From: Bog-756 sp963776225
GTDB taxonomy: Bacteria > Actinomycetota > Acidimicrobiia > Acidimicrobiales > RAAP-2
NCBI GenBank assembly: GCA_963776225.1
Contig: CAVZLL010000003.1
Coordinates: forward strand, 744,001 to 808,000
Direction: 5' to 3'
DNA: 64,000 nucleotides
In this document: piece after piece, positions 7,933 to 16,806 of the stretch
Position numbering within the stretch: position 1 is the stretch's first letter
Layout of the letters: each line of letters begins with the position of its first letter
Made by a program: the position numbers and the translations under genes
The notes under the pieces: model-generated
The model's database searches: none
What the model was told of the DNA's origin: nothing
What the model saw: the letters and a program-made list of their open reading frames with translations, nothing else

Positions 7933-8752
7933 GCACGCCCGCGTCTCGGTGGTCCGGCTCCGGCCGCGCGCCTCGGTGCTCCTGGCGGTGACCTCCCTGG
8001 TCGGGGCTGCCGGGTTCGCCTGGCCGCTCGTCATTCAGGGCAGCCCCACCTCCGCCCAGGCCCACTCGGGCGACGCCCCCTGGTTGTTCGTCGCGGTCTT
8101 GCCGCTCCTGCTGGCCGTCGTGCTGAGCGAGCTCTCCGAGGGGTCGCTCGACGCGAAGGCCATCGCGCTGCTCGGGATCCTGGCCGCCTGCGGCGCGGCG
8201 CTCCGCATTCCGAGCCCGGGGGTCGCCGGATTCGAACCGGTCTTCTTTCTGCTGATGCCCGCCGGCCGGGTGCTCGGCAGGGGCTTCGGGTTCGTCCTCG
8301 GTGCCGTGACCATCGCCGTCTCGGCGCTCATCACCGGCGGGGTCGGTCCCTGGATGCCCTTCCAGATGTTCGGGGCGGCCTGGATGGGCTTCGGCGCGGG
8401 ATGCCTCCCCCCGGCACGCGGGCGCGCCGAGCGATGGATGCTGGCCGCCTACGCAGCGGTCGCCGGGATCGCCTACGGGGCGCTGCTCAACCTCTGGTTC
8501 TGGCCGTTCGGGGCCGGCACCTCGACCAGCTTCTCGTTCGTGCCGGGCGCCGGCTTCGCGCACAACCTGCACAGCTTCCTGCTGTTCGACCTCACCACCT
8601 CGCTCGGATTCGACATCCCGAGAGCGCTCACCAACGCCGTGCTGGTGCTGGTGCTCGGTCGCCCGGTGCTCTCCGCCCTTCGCCGGGCGACCCGCCGGGC
8701 CGCGTTCGACGTGCCGGTCGTCCACGAAGGGCCGATGGATCTGGCCACCTGA
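7925..8752 (+). CDS. ECF transporter S component, predicted cobalamin/corrinoid-specific
   Basis: A 275-residue membrane protein with about six hydrophobic segments. The start is ATG at 7925, overlapping the ATPase stop by 8 bases. The region LLGILAACGAALRIPSPGV and the following FEPVFFLLMPAGRVLGRGFGF resemble substrate-binding subunits of ECF importers. A conserved MPFQMFGAAWMG loop and an LNLWFWPF segment are also present. It is the specificity unit of the operon. Because the whole unit lies under a cobalamin riboswitch, vitamin B12 or a precursor is the likely ligand. Cobalt is less likely because no CbiN/CbiM-type protein is present. Confidence 0.85.
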   Translation: MGEHARVSVVRLRPRASVLLAVTSLVGAAGFAWPLVIQGSPTSAQAHSGDAPWLFVAVLPLLLAVVLSELSEGSLDAKAIALLGILAACGAALRIPSPGVAGFEPVFFLLMPAGRVLGRGFGFVLGAVTIAVSALITGGVGPWMPFQMFGAAWMGFGAGCLPPARGRAERWMLAAYAAVAGIAYGALLNLWFWPFGAGTSTSFSFVPGAGFAHNLHSFLLFDLTTSLGFDIPRALTNAVLVLVLGRPVLSALRRATRRAAFDVPVVHEGPMDLAT

Positions 8753-8766
8753 CGGCCCCGGGACGC

Positions 8767-9681
8767 TCAGCGGCGCCGACGGGGGACCGGGACCCGGAGC
8801 AGGTCCTCGGCGGCGACCACCTCCGGGAAGACGGCGGCGGCTTCGTCGAGCAGGAGCCGGACGTCGGGATAGCGCTGGGAGAAATGGGTCAGCACCAGGA
8901 GCCGGGCACCCGCGTCGCGGGCGATGCGGCCTGCGTCCCCTGCGGTCAGGTGCCGGTAGCGGCGGGCGAGGTCCTTGTCCGCGGCGGCAAACGTGGCCTC
9001 GCACACCAACAGGTCGGCACCGGCGGCCAGGGCCACCGCCGCGTCGCACATGCCGGTGTCCATGACCAGGGCCATCCGCTGTCCGGGCCGTTCCTCACTG
9101 ACCTGCTCGAGCAGGAGCCGGTCCCCGTCGCGATCCAGGTATCCCTGGCGCTGGAGCCGGCCGACCTCCGGACCACGGACACCCGCCGCGTCGAGCAGCG
9201 CCGGCACCATCCGGTGCCCGTCGGGCTCGACGACCCGCCACCCGAAGGTCTCGGGCTGGTGATCGAGCCGTTGCGCCTCGATCACCGACAGCCCGCTCAG
9301 CGTTGCGGGCCCGTCCGTCGAGACGGGGACCGGCCGGACGGCCAGGTGGTCCTCGAAGGCGGAGGCATGGCGCAGCCGCTCGAAGAACTCGCCCCCGCTC
9401 TCGGGGTAGAGGACCTCTACCTGGTGGGTCACCCGGTCGAGCGAGAGACGCTGGAGCATGCCGGGGAGGCCCAGGCAGTGGTCACCGTGGAAGTGGGTGA
9501 TGCAGATGTGGTGGATCGATGCGGCCGACGCCCCCGCCAGCAACAGCTGGCGCTGGGTACCCTCGCCCGGGTCGAAGAGGATCGACCGTCCGTCCCAGCG
9601 CAGGAGGTATCCGTTGTGGTTGCGGTGACGGGTGGGGGTCTGACTTGCCGAGCCGAGGATCACCAGCTCACGTGCGGGCAT
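8767..9681 (-). CDS. rnz: Ribonuclease Z (tRNA 3'-processing)
   Basis: A 304-residue metallo-beta-lactamase-fold endonuclease that removes 3' trailers from tRNA precursors. The zinc motif THFHGDHCLG gives His63, His65, Asp67 and His68. The N-terminal LGSASQTPTRHRNHNG segment and FDPGEGTQRQL are the tRNase Z signatures. The C-terminal LTHFSQRY supplies a further metal His. Length matches the bacterial short form. It runs convergently against the ECF S-component gene with 14 bases between them. Confidence 0.92.
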   Translation of the reverse strand: MPARELVILGSASQTPTRHRNHNGYLLRWDGRSILFDPGEGTQRQLLLAGASAASIHHICITHFHGDHCLGLPGMLQRLSLDRVTHQVEVLYPESGGEFFERLRHASAFEDHLAVRPVPVSTDGPATLSGLSVIEAQRLDHQPETFGWRVVEPDGHRMVPALLDAAGVRGPEVGRLQRQGYLDRDGDRLLLEQVSEERPGQRMALVMDTGMCDAAVALAAGADLLVCEATFAAADKDLARRYRHLTAGDAGRIARDAGARLLVLTHFSQRYPDVRLLLDEAAAVFPEVVAAEDLLRVPVPRRRR

Positions 9682-9793
9682 CGCCCAGTCCTAGCCCAGG
9701 ACACCGACCGCCGCCGCCGGCGCGAGACTGCGGCCGTGGGAGGGCGATCATGACGGTCCGGGGCGGGTCGGGTATCGCCTGGATGAGCGCGCC

Positions 9794-10060
9794 GTGCGGA
9801 TGACGGTCCAGGTCCGTCCGGGTTCGACACGGGCCGGGGTCGGGGGAGTCCACGACGGCGCGCTGGTCGTCCGGGTCTGCGAGCCCGCCGCCGGCGGGCG
9901 GGCCAACGACGCGGTGGTCCGGGCGCTGGCCACCGAGCTCGGCCTGGTCCGCCGGTCCGTGCGGATCGTGGCCGGGGGGCGGTCGCGGCGCAAGCTCCTC
10001 GAGATCGACGGTGACACCGCCGAGCTGGCTGCAGCGGTCGCCCGGCTGCGGGACCGGTAG
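9794..10060 (+). CDS. DUF167 (UPF0235/YggU) family protein
   Basis: An 88-residue protein spanning the whole DUF167 domain. It starts VQVRPGSTRAGVGG and carries the typical VRVCEPAAGGRANDAVVRALA segment, then IVAGGRSRRKLLEI. The biochemical role of this family is not established. The gene is divergent from RNase Z, with 112 bases between the starts. An alternative start two codons further in (ATG) would change little. Confidence 0.88.
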   Translation: MRMTVQVRPGSTRAGVGGVHDGALVVRVCEPAAGGRANDAVVRALATELGLVRRSVRIVAGGRSRRKLLEIDGDTAELAAAVARLRDR

Positions 10061-10429
10061 CGACGGCCGCAACGGCATGTCCGGCCTGCCCACCGGCATC
10101 GCCGGGGGGGCGATGCCGGCGGACGCCGACCGGTGGGCGGGAGCGGTCAACTGTCCGGCGCCACGTGCGAACCGGGTGTGGGGTACCCGGCGGATCGACC
10201 GCACCGCAGGATGCCGAGGGCGGTGCAGCAATTGGCGCGGCTGGTGTCCGGGCCTTCCCGGCGCGCATCCACCGGCAAGACCCCGTATTCCGGCGCCGGA
10301 TGTACCGACGTCCCACCTATACAAACGCTCCGGGCGGGGGTTGTGTTACACCCTCCGCACACTCGCGGTCCGCGGGATCACCCGCCGGTGTTGCACCGGC
10401 GGTCCACGCGCGGCCCGGGCGGCCGAGGG
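10061..10429. other. 369-base gap without a recognised gene
   Basis: This stretch separates DUF167 from the convergent GNAT-AAA+ gene. It contains no tRNA-like cloverleaf that I can fold by eye. A minus-strand open frame of 71 residues with several cysteines (10147-10362) has no recognisable family and no clear ribosome site. I see no clear terminator or known RNA motif. Confidence 0.5.
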
Positions 10430-11734
10430 TCAGAGCCGCGCGTACCGGTCGGCTTCGACAGAGAAGCGGGCGGACGCCTCGCTGCTCACCGATGGCCTGG
10501 TCAGGCGCACCGCGGAGAGGACGTCGTCCGGCCCCACCTCGTCCGCGCCGCCGGCGAGCGCCCGGTCGAAGGCGATCTGCGCGCTGCGCTGCGCCACCAG
10601 GGCGAAGTCGGCCGGGGTGAACCCGGCGGTGCGCTTGGCCACCTCGAGGGGCTCGCCGCCCGGGAGGAACTCCGACGCCAGCTCGGTCCGCTCGGTCTCG
10701 TCCGGCGCACCGACCGGGATGATCAGATCGAACCGTCCGGGACGCAGGAGTGCCGGGTCGATCGCGGCGATGGAGTTGGTGGCCATCACCATCAGCCGCT
10801 CCGGCCGCGCCCGGAACGACGGGACGGCCTTGAGCAGCTCGTTGACCAACGGCTGGCTGTCGGGCCGCTCGGCCCGGTCCGATGCGATTTCATCTGCTTC
10901 ATCGATGAAGCACACCAGACGGTCGACCCGGCTGAGCTCGCCGAGTGCCTCCCGGAGCGCCCGGGCCCCTTCCGCGCCGCGGCCGAGAAGGGAGGGGTGC
11001 AGTTCGACGAACGCCCAGGAGAGACGCGAGGCCACGGCGCGGGCGAAGGAGGTCTTGCCGGTCCCCGGTGGTCCGAAGAGCAGCACCACGGTGGGGGGGC
11101 GGAGACCGAGCCGGTCGGCGAGCTCGGTGTGGCCGAGCGGCGCCACCACCCGGCGTTCGAGGATCTCCTTCACCGCGGAGAACCCCTTCATGGACTGCCA
11201 GAGCCCGCTCGCCGGCACCTGGCCACCGAACCGCTCGATGATGGCCAGCTCCTCGGGGACCATCGACGCGTCGCGCGCATAGAGGTGGAGCCCGTCCTGT
11301 CGGGTGAACCCCTGGTTGGCGAAGGCGTCCTCGCCGACCTGACCGGGACGCACCAAGGCGAGCAACCGACCCGCCCCGCGGTGGATGATCTCCTGGTCGA
11401 GCTGGCGCAGGAGCGCCGACCCGATTCCCCTGTGGCGCCACTCGGGGTGGAGGGCGAGCGCGAGGAGGTGGGCATCGGGGCCACCGATCCGGGCCACGAC
11501 GGCTCCGACCAGATCGCCCGCCGACGAGAGCGCGACCACCGCCGGCTGGTGCTCGTGGAGTGCTTCCACCACGTCGCTCCGGCTGTACGGCGCGCCGGTC
11601 GCGGTGCCCGAGACGTCGATGAGGCGCACCACGTCCTCGAACGGGACCGCCGCGTCGCGGTCGTCCAGGGCGAGGGCACGCCAGGCGGAGCTCATCCGCT
11701 CGACCTCCAGTCCGATCGTCCGATCGGGTTCCAT
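10430..11734 (-). CDS. GNAT acetyltransferase fused to an AAA+ ATPase
   Basis: A 434-residue two-domain protein. ATG at 11734 is preferred over an upstream in-frame codon because the next residues begin the folded domain. Residues about 60-155 are a GNAT N-acetyltransferase with the acetyl-CoA motif A HPEWRHRGIGSALL. Residues about 185-350 are an AAA+ module: Walker A GPPGTGKT (221-228), Walker B CFIDEADE (275-282), sensor-1 MVMATN and the second-region LLRPGRFD typical of FtsH/CDC48-type AAA proteins. No protease domain follows. An acetyltransferase joined to an unfoldase-type ATPase is unusual. It may couple substrate remodelling to acetylation, but that is inference. Confidence 0.85.
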   Translation of the reverse strand: MEPDRTIGLEVERMSSAWRALALDDRDAAVPFEDVVRLIDVSGTATGAPYSRSDVVEALHEHQPAVVALSSAGDLVGAVVARIGGPDAHLLALALHPEWRHRGIGSALLRQLDQEIIHRGAGRLLALVRPGQVGEDAFANQGFTRQDGLHLYARDASMVPEELAIIERFGGQVPASGLWQSMKGFSAVKEILERRVVAPLGHTELADRLGLRPPTVVLLFGPPGTGKTSFARAVASRLSWAFVELHPSLLGRGAEGARALREALGELSRVDRLVCFIDEADEIASDRAERPDSQPLVNELLKAVPSFRARPERLMVMATNSIAAIDPALLRPGRFDLIIPVGAPDETERTELASEFLPGGEPLEVAKRTAGFTPADFALVAQRSAQIAFDRALAGGADEVGPDDVLSAVRLTRPSVSSEASARFSVEADRYARL

Positions 11735-11824
11735 GCTAGGGGACCGGCCGGCGTTGACCCGGGCTGCCCCCACGCACCACACTCTGGGCGTGGCCCGGGG
11801 GCGGCCCGGTCAGGAGGCCAGGAC

Positions 11825-12277
11825 ATGGGACGGTGGACGAGGAGCGAGCTGGAGGACGCGTTCGCCGAGTACCAGCGGGTCGCCGCCACCGCAGGGGCGA
11901 GCGGTGACTGGCGACCGTGGGCCGACCTGTTCACCGAGGACGCCCGGTACGTCGAGCACCTCTACGGGCGGATGGAGGGGCGCGAGGCCATCCATCAGTG
12001 GATCTCGGCGACCATGGGCGAGTACCCGGGCAGCGAGATGCCCGAGTTCCCCATCGAGTGGTACGTCATCGACGAGGAGCGCGGCTGGGTGGTGTGCCAG
12101 GTCTGGAACCGGATGCGCGACCCCGGTGACCGCACCGTGCACCAGGAGTACAACTTCACCCTCCTCAAGTACGCCGGGGACGGCCGGTGGTCCTACGAGG
12201 AGGACATCTACAACCCGATGCGCTTCGGCGCGATGCTCGAGGGATGGGAGGCCGCCAGGGAGGCGGCCGCGGGCTGA
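11825..12277 (+). CDS. SnoaL/NTF2-like fold protein
   Basis: A 150-residue protein preceded by a strong ribosome site (CAGGAGG) about 8 bases before ATG 11825. The pattern of an N-terminal helix, then DLFTEDARYVEHLYGRMEGREAI and a sheet ending with YNPMRFGAML, fits the NTF2-like superfamily. SnoaL-like members include ketosteroid-isomerase-type and ring-hydroxylating-subunit-type proteins, as well as many of unknown substrate. The Asp-Ala-Arg-Tyr segment lines the cone-shaped pocket in this fold. No pathway partner is adjacent. Confidence 0.75.
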   Translation: MGRWTRSELEDAFAEYQRVAATAGASGDWRPWADLFTEDARYVEHLYGRMEGREAIHQWISATMGEYPGSEMPEFPIEWYVIDEERGWVVCQVWNRMRDPGDRTVHQEYNFTLLKYAGDGRWSYEEDIYNPMRFGAMLEGWEAAREAAAG

Positions 12278-12318
12278 ACGACCGGAACACCGCGCCGCGG
12301 AGGAGTACGGTCTGGAGC

Positions 12319-13179
12319 GTGGAACGACGTCGGATCGGTCGCACCGGTCACCACTCCTCGGTGGCCGTCCTCGGCGGCGCCGCCTTCTGGGACGGCGACC
12401 CGGAATCCGCCGGCAGTGCGTTCTCCGCCGCGCTCGCCGCGGGGGTCAACCACATCGACGTGGCGCCGCAATACGGTCGCGCCCAGGAGTTGCTCGGACC
12501 ATTCATCCCACCGGTGCGCAGCCAGCTCTTCGTCGCGTGCAAGACACTGCTGCACCGTCGGGACGAGGTGCGGGCGCAGTTGGAGGAGTCCCTCCGCCTC
12601 CTGCGCTGTGACCGATTCGACCTCTACCAGCTGCACGCGGTCACCGATCTCGACGAGCTGAACGCGCGCGCCGGGGCGGTCGAGGCCATCCTGGCCGCGC
12701 GCGACGAAGGGCTCTGCCGGTGGATCGGGATCACCGGTCACAATCTCGGCGCCCCGGCTGCCCATCTCGAGGCGTTGCGCCGCTACGACCTGGACACGGT
12801 GATGTTCCCGGTCAACCCGCGGCTCTGGGCGGACCGGGACTACCGCGGCGATGCCGAGGCCCTGCTCGAGCACACCGCGGCCCACGATGTCGGGGTGATG
12901 GCCATCAAAGCGGTCGCCGCCCGCCCGTGGGACGGCCGGACCCGGACCGCCACGACCTGGTACGAGCCGTACACCGCCGACGCTGACCTCGCCCGGGGCA
13001 TCGGGTTCGCGCTGTCGACCCCGGGCGTGCAGGCCTTCTGCACACCGGGCGACGCCGGCCTGCTCGCTCCGGCACTGGCCGCGGCAGGTGCGGTCCGCCC
13101 GCTCACCTCGGAGCAGCGGGACCGCGCGGTTGCCGAGTGCGCGGACGAGCCGGGGATCTTCCCCATGCCCACGATCTGA
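12319..13179 (+). CDS. Aldo/keto reductase family protein
   Basis: A 286-residue TIM-barrel oxidoreductase. GTG at 12319 is taken as start because the RRRIGRTGHHSS strand follows at once. The catalytic tetrad is partly visible: HIDVAPQYGRAQELLG gives Asp and Tyr, ACKTLLH gives Lys and LYQLHAVTD gives His. The C-terminal NADPH-binding segment is shorter and less canonical than in AKRs near 330 residues, as in the YccK/predicted-oxidoreductase subgroup. The substrate is unknown. It follows the SnoaL-like gene by 41 bases and may be co-transcribed. Confidence 0.8.
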   Translation: MERRRIGRTGHHSSVAVLGGAAFWDGDPESAGSAFSAALAAGVNHIDVAPQYGRAQELLGPFIPPVRSQLFVACKTLLHRRDEVRAQLEESLRLLRCDRFDLYQLHAVTDLDELNARAGAVEAILAARDEGLCRWIGITGHNLGAPAAHLEALRRYDLDTVMFPVNPRLWADRDYRGDAEALLEHTAAHDVGVMAIKAVAARPWDGRTRTATTWYEPYTADADLARGIGFALSTPGVQAFCTPGDAGLLAPALAAAGAVRPLTSEQRDRAVAECADEPGIFPMPTI

Positions 13180-13211
13180 TCCCGCCGTCGCGAGGAGTGG
13201 GGTGACCGCCG

Positions 13212-13671
13212 TCAGCCGTCGTCGGCGCACCGGTAGACGAGCACCGGACAGTGTGCATGGGTCACGCAGTGCTCGCTCACCGACCCGAGGAGCATGCCGG
13301 CGAACGCGCCGTGTCCGCGGCTCCCGACCACCAGCAGGACCGCGTGGCGTGAGGCGTCGACGAGGACCTCTGCCGGATGCCCTTCGACGAGGCGGTTGGT
13401 GACGTCCACCGTCGGGAACTCCGCCCGGAGAGCGGTCGCCACCGGGTCGGCGACAGCCCGGGCGTCGGCCGCCGGGTCGTAACCGTCGGGCAGCGGGATG
13501 GTGCTCCCCCAGGTGGTCGGGTACTGCCAGGCGGACACCAGCACCACCTGGTCACCGGTGCGGGCGGCCTGCCGCGGCGGCCCACCTCGCTGCGCTGATC
13601 GAGGAATCGGACCCGTCGACACCGACCATGATGGTGTCGGCGCCCCCCGTGCCTGCCGGTGCGTCGGTCAT
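13212..13671 (-). pseudogene. Universal stress protein (UspA family), frameshifted
   Basis: The N-terminal part begins at ATG 13671 with a GAGGAG-type ribosome site and reads TIMVGVDGSDSSISAARWAAAA. It then runs out of frame into a stop. The next frame continues RTGDQVVLVSAWQYP and ends with the ATP-binding signature VVGSRGHGAFAGMLLGSVSEH and HCPVLVY. Removing one base of the CC pair at about 13568-13569 restores a 152-residue single-domain UspA protein of normal length. UspA proteins bind ATP or AMP and aid stress survival. A sequencing insertion is likelier than true inactivation because every motif is intact. Confidence 0.85.
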
Positions 13672-13765
13672 GTCGGTGCTCCTCTGGGTCTCCAGGGCCG
13701 AGGTGCCGGCCGGGGGCAACGTCCGAGAGTAGCGGTCCGGAAGGCCCGAACCCGGTCCGTCCGGG

Positions 13766-14773
<1,008 letters not shown>

Positions 14774-14789
14774 GGTCGTCCTGACCGGA

Positions 14790-15479
14790 TCACGGCGTTG
14801 CGCGCTGGATCGAGAACCAGTCCCTGGCCTCGAGGTACGGGGAGAAGGCGGCGACGATGGCATCGATGTCGGCACGGCCCTTCGGCCGCTGGAGCTCGTA
14901 GAGGTGCGGGAACTCGAGCCACCCGGTCACCAGGTCCCAGAGGCGGAGGACGGCGTCACCGGTCGGAGGATCCACGAGGACGGGCCCGAACAGCGCCTGG
15001 CCGTCCTCGAAGACCAGGGTGGGCACGCCGAAGCCGCCCTTCCCCACCACCAGGTCGTGCTCCGCCCGGACTTCCTCGCCGGTGGTGGGATCGTCGATGG
15101 CTGCGCGCACGACGCCGGGGTCGATCCCCATCTCGCCGAGGATCTCCTCGGCCACCTCCGGTCGGTGCGGCTTGCGCCCGTCGACGTGGAGCGCCTTACC
15201 GGCCTGCGCGTACCAGCGGTCGAGCAGCGCCATGTCCTCGCGGCGGAGCCAGGCGCCGATGCGCATCATCGACCAGCCGTACGACCACTCGCGTTCCCAG
15301 GGGTGCTTCTTTCCCTCCGCGCGGTTGATCTCTTCCAGGCTGAAGAACCGCCAGCGAACATCGAGGCCGGTCGCGTCGCGTACGTCCCTGATCCAGAGCG
15401 ATGTCTGGTAGGCGTAGGGGCACATGACGTCGAAGTGGAAGTCGACCGCCGCGGGACGCCCAGGGCTGACCGCGCTCAT
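14790..15479 (-). CDS. DsbA-family thioredoxin-fold protein (nitroreductase/isomerase-like)
   Basis: A 229-residue soluble protein of the DSBA/2-hydroxychromene-2-carboxylate isomerase superfamily. ATG at 15479 has a GGAGGAG ribosome site. The active-site position reads CPYAYQ, so only the first cysteine of the usual CxxC is kept. The cis-Pro loop GVPTLVFEDG and the late GPVLVD segment are typical of the family. It resembles the actinobacterial DsbA-like mycothiol-dependent reductases, but loss of the second cysteine argues for a glutathione-transferase-like or monothiol mechanism. No signal peptide is present, so it acts in the cytoplasm. Confidence 0.75.
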   Translation of the reverse strand: MSAVSPGRPAAVDFHFDVMCPYAYQTSLWIRDVRDATGLDVRWRFFSLEEINRAEGKKHPWEREWSYGWSMMRIGAWLRREDMALLDRWYAQAGKALHVDGRKPHRPEVAEEILGEMGIDPGVVRAAIDDPTTGEEVRAEHDLVVGKGGFGVPTLVFEDGQALFGPVLVDPPTGDAVLRLWDLVTGWLEFPHLYELQRPKGRADIDAIVAAFSPYLEARDWFSIQRATP

Positions 15480-15569
15480 CGCACCACTCCTCCTCCGGGC
15501 CGGGTCCACCCGGCCCCGGCGCTCACCGTACACGCAGGGTCGCACGCACCGTGCCCGACGGTCGGGGGT

Positions 15570-16550
15570 TCAGAAGTGGCCGAGCACCGGGTGGGGCACG
15601 TAGGGCTCCTCGAGCCTGGCCACCTCGGACTCGTCGAGCACGAGCGACTCTGCAGCGAGGGCATCTTTCAGGTGGGCGGTCTTGGTGGCACCCACGATCG
15701 GCGCGGTGACCCCGGGTCGCTGCAGGAGCCATGCCAGGGCGACCTGCGCGGCCGGGACTCCCCGTCCGGCGGCCACCTCTCCGACCCGCTCGACCACGTC
15801 GAAGTCGGTGGGCTGGCTGTAGAGGTAGTCGGTGAACCCGTCGGTGTCGGACCGGACCGTGCGCTTCTCGCCCGACCGGCTGCGGTTGCCGGCGAGGACC
15901 CCACGGGCCAGCGGGCTCCACGGGATCACCGCCACCCCCTGGTCGAGGCACTGGGGGATCATCTCGCGTTCCTCCTCCCGGTAGAGGAGGTTGTAGTGGT
16001 TCTGCATGGAGACGAAGCGGGTCCAGCCGTTGCGCTCGGCGACGTGCTGTGCCTTGGCGAACTGCCAGGCGAACATGCTGCTCGCTCCGATGTAGCGGGC
16101 CTTGCCCACCCGGACGGTGTCGTGCAGCGCCTCCATGGTCTCCTCGATCGGAGTGCGGCCGTCCCACCGGTGGATCTGGTAGAGATCCACGTACTCCATG
16201 TCGAGCCGCTGCAACGATGCGTCGATGGCCGACAGGATGTGCTTGCGGGAGAGGCCCCCACCGTTTTCGCCCGGGGTCATCGGCATGTACACCTTGGTGG
16301 CGACGACCACCTCGTCCCGGCTGAAGTACTTCGGCAAGAGGCGGCCGGTGGCCACCTCGGAGGCTCCCCCGGAGTAGGTGTCGGCGGTGTCGAAGAAGGT
16401 GACGCCTCCCTCGACCGCGGCCCGGACGATCGGATCGGCCCCGTCCTCGTCGAGCACCCAGGGCCGGTCGCTGTCGTTGCCGAAGCTCATCATTCCGAGG
16501 CAGATCCGGGAGACCCGGAGTCCGGTGCGACCGAGGTTGACGTACTCCAT
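15570..16550 (-). CDS. Aldo/keto reductase
   Basis: A 326-residue NADPH-dependent oxidoreductase of the YhdN/tas type. ATG at 16550 follows a GGGAGG ribosome site. The N-terminus MEYVNLGRTGLRVSRICLG is typical. Asp and Tyr are in FFDTADTYSGGASE, Lys in VVATKVYMP and His in LYQIHRWD. The C-terminus contains the nucleotide-binding IVGATKTAHLKDAL loop. It probably reduces small aldehydes or ketones. It leads a minus-strand series with the DsbA-like and deacetylase-like genes. Confidence 0.9.
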   Translation of the reverse strand: MEYVNLGRTGLRVSRICLGMMSFGNDSDRPWVLDEDGADPIVRAAVEGGVTFFDTADTYSGGASEVATGRLLPKYFSRDEVVVATKVYMPMTPGENGGGLSRKHILSAIDASLQRLDMEYVDLYQIHRWDGRTPIEETMEALHDTVRVGKARYIGASSMFAWQFAKAQHVAERNGWTRFVSMQNHYNLLYREEEREMIPQCLDQGVAVIPWSPLARGVLAGNRSRSGEKRTVRSDTDGFTDYLYSQPTDFDVVERVGEVAAGRGVPAAQVALAWLLQRPGVTAPIVGATKTAHLKDALAAESLVLDESEVARLEEPYVPHPVLGHF

Positions 16551-16806
16551 TGGGACCTCCCGGGCGACGGGTACCGCGACCCGCACCCGGGCCGCTCCTG
16601 TCCGTCGACGGTCACCATAGGGGATCCACCGGGCCCCGGACCAGGGACTCCGCGCAGGCCGCGGTTCTCAGCCGGTTCACAGCCGGCGTTTGCGGTGGTC
16701 CCAGGTTGGCTTGCTCTGCTGTCGGTGGCGACCTGGGCCGCGACCCGAGCCGGACAGGTGCAGACGACCAGGTGGCGCGAGCCACGGGAAGGCAGGCGAG
16801 GCACAG

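Noticed and set aside
10133..12277. A 714-codon open frame ending in the SnoaL-like protein
   Set aside because: Most of it is antisense to the GNAT-AAA+ gene and lacks coding character. The real start is ATG 11825 with a strong ribosome site.
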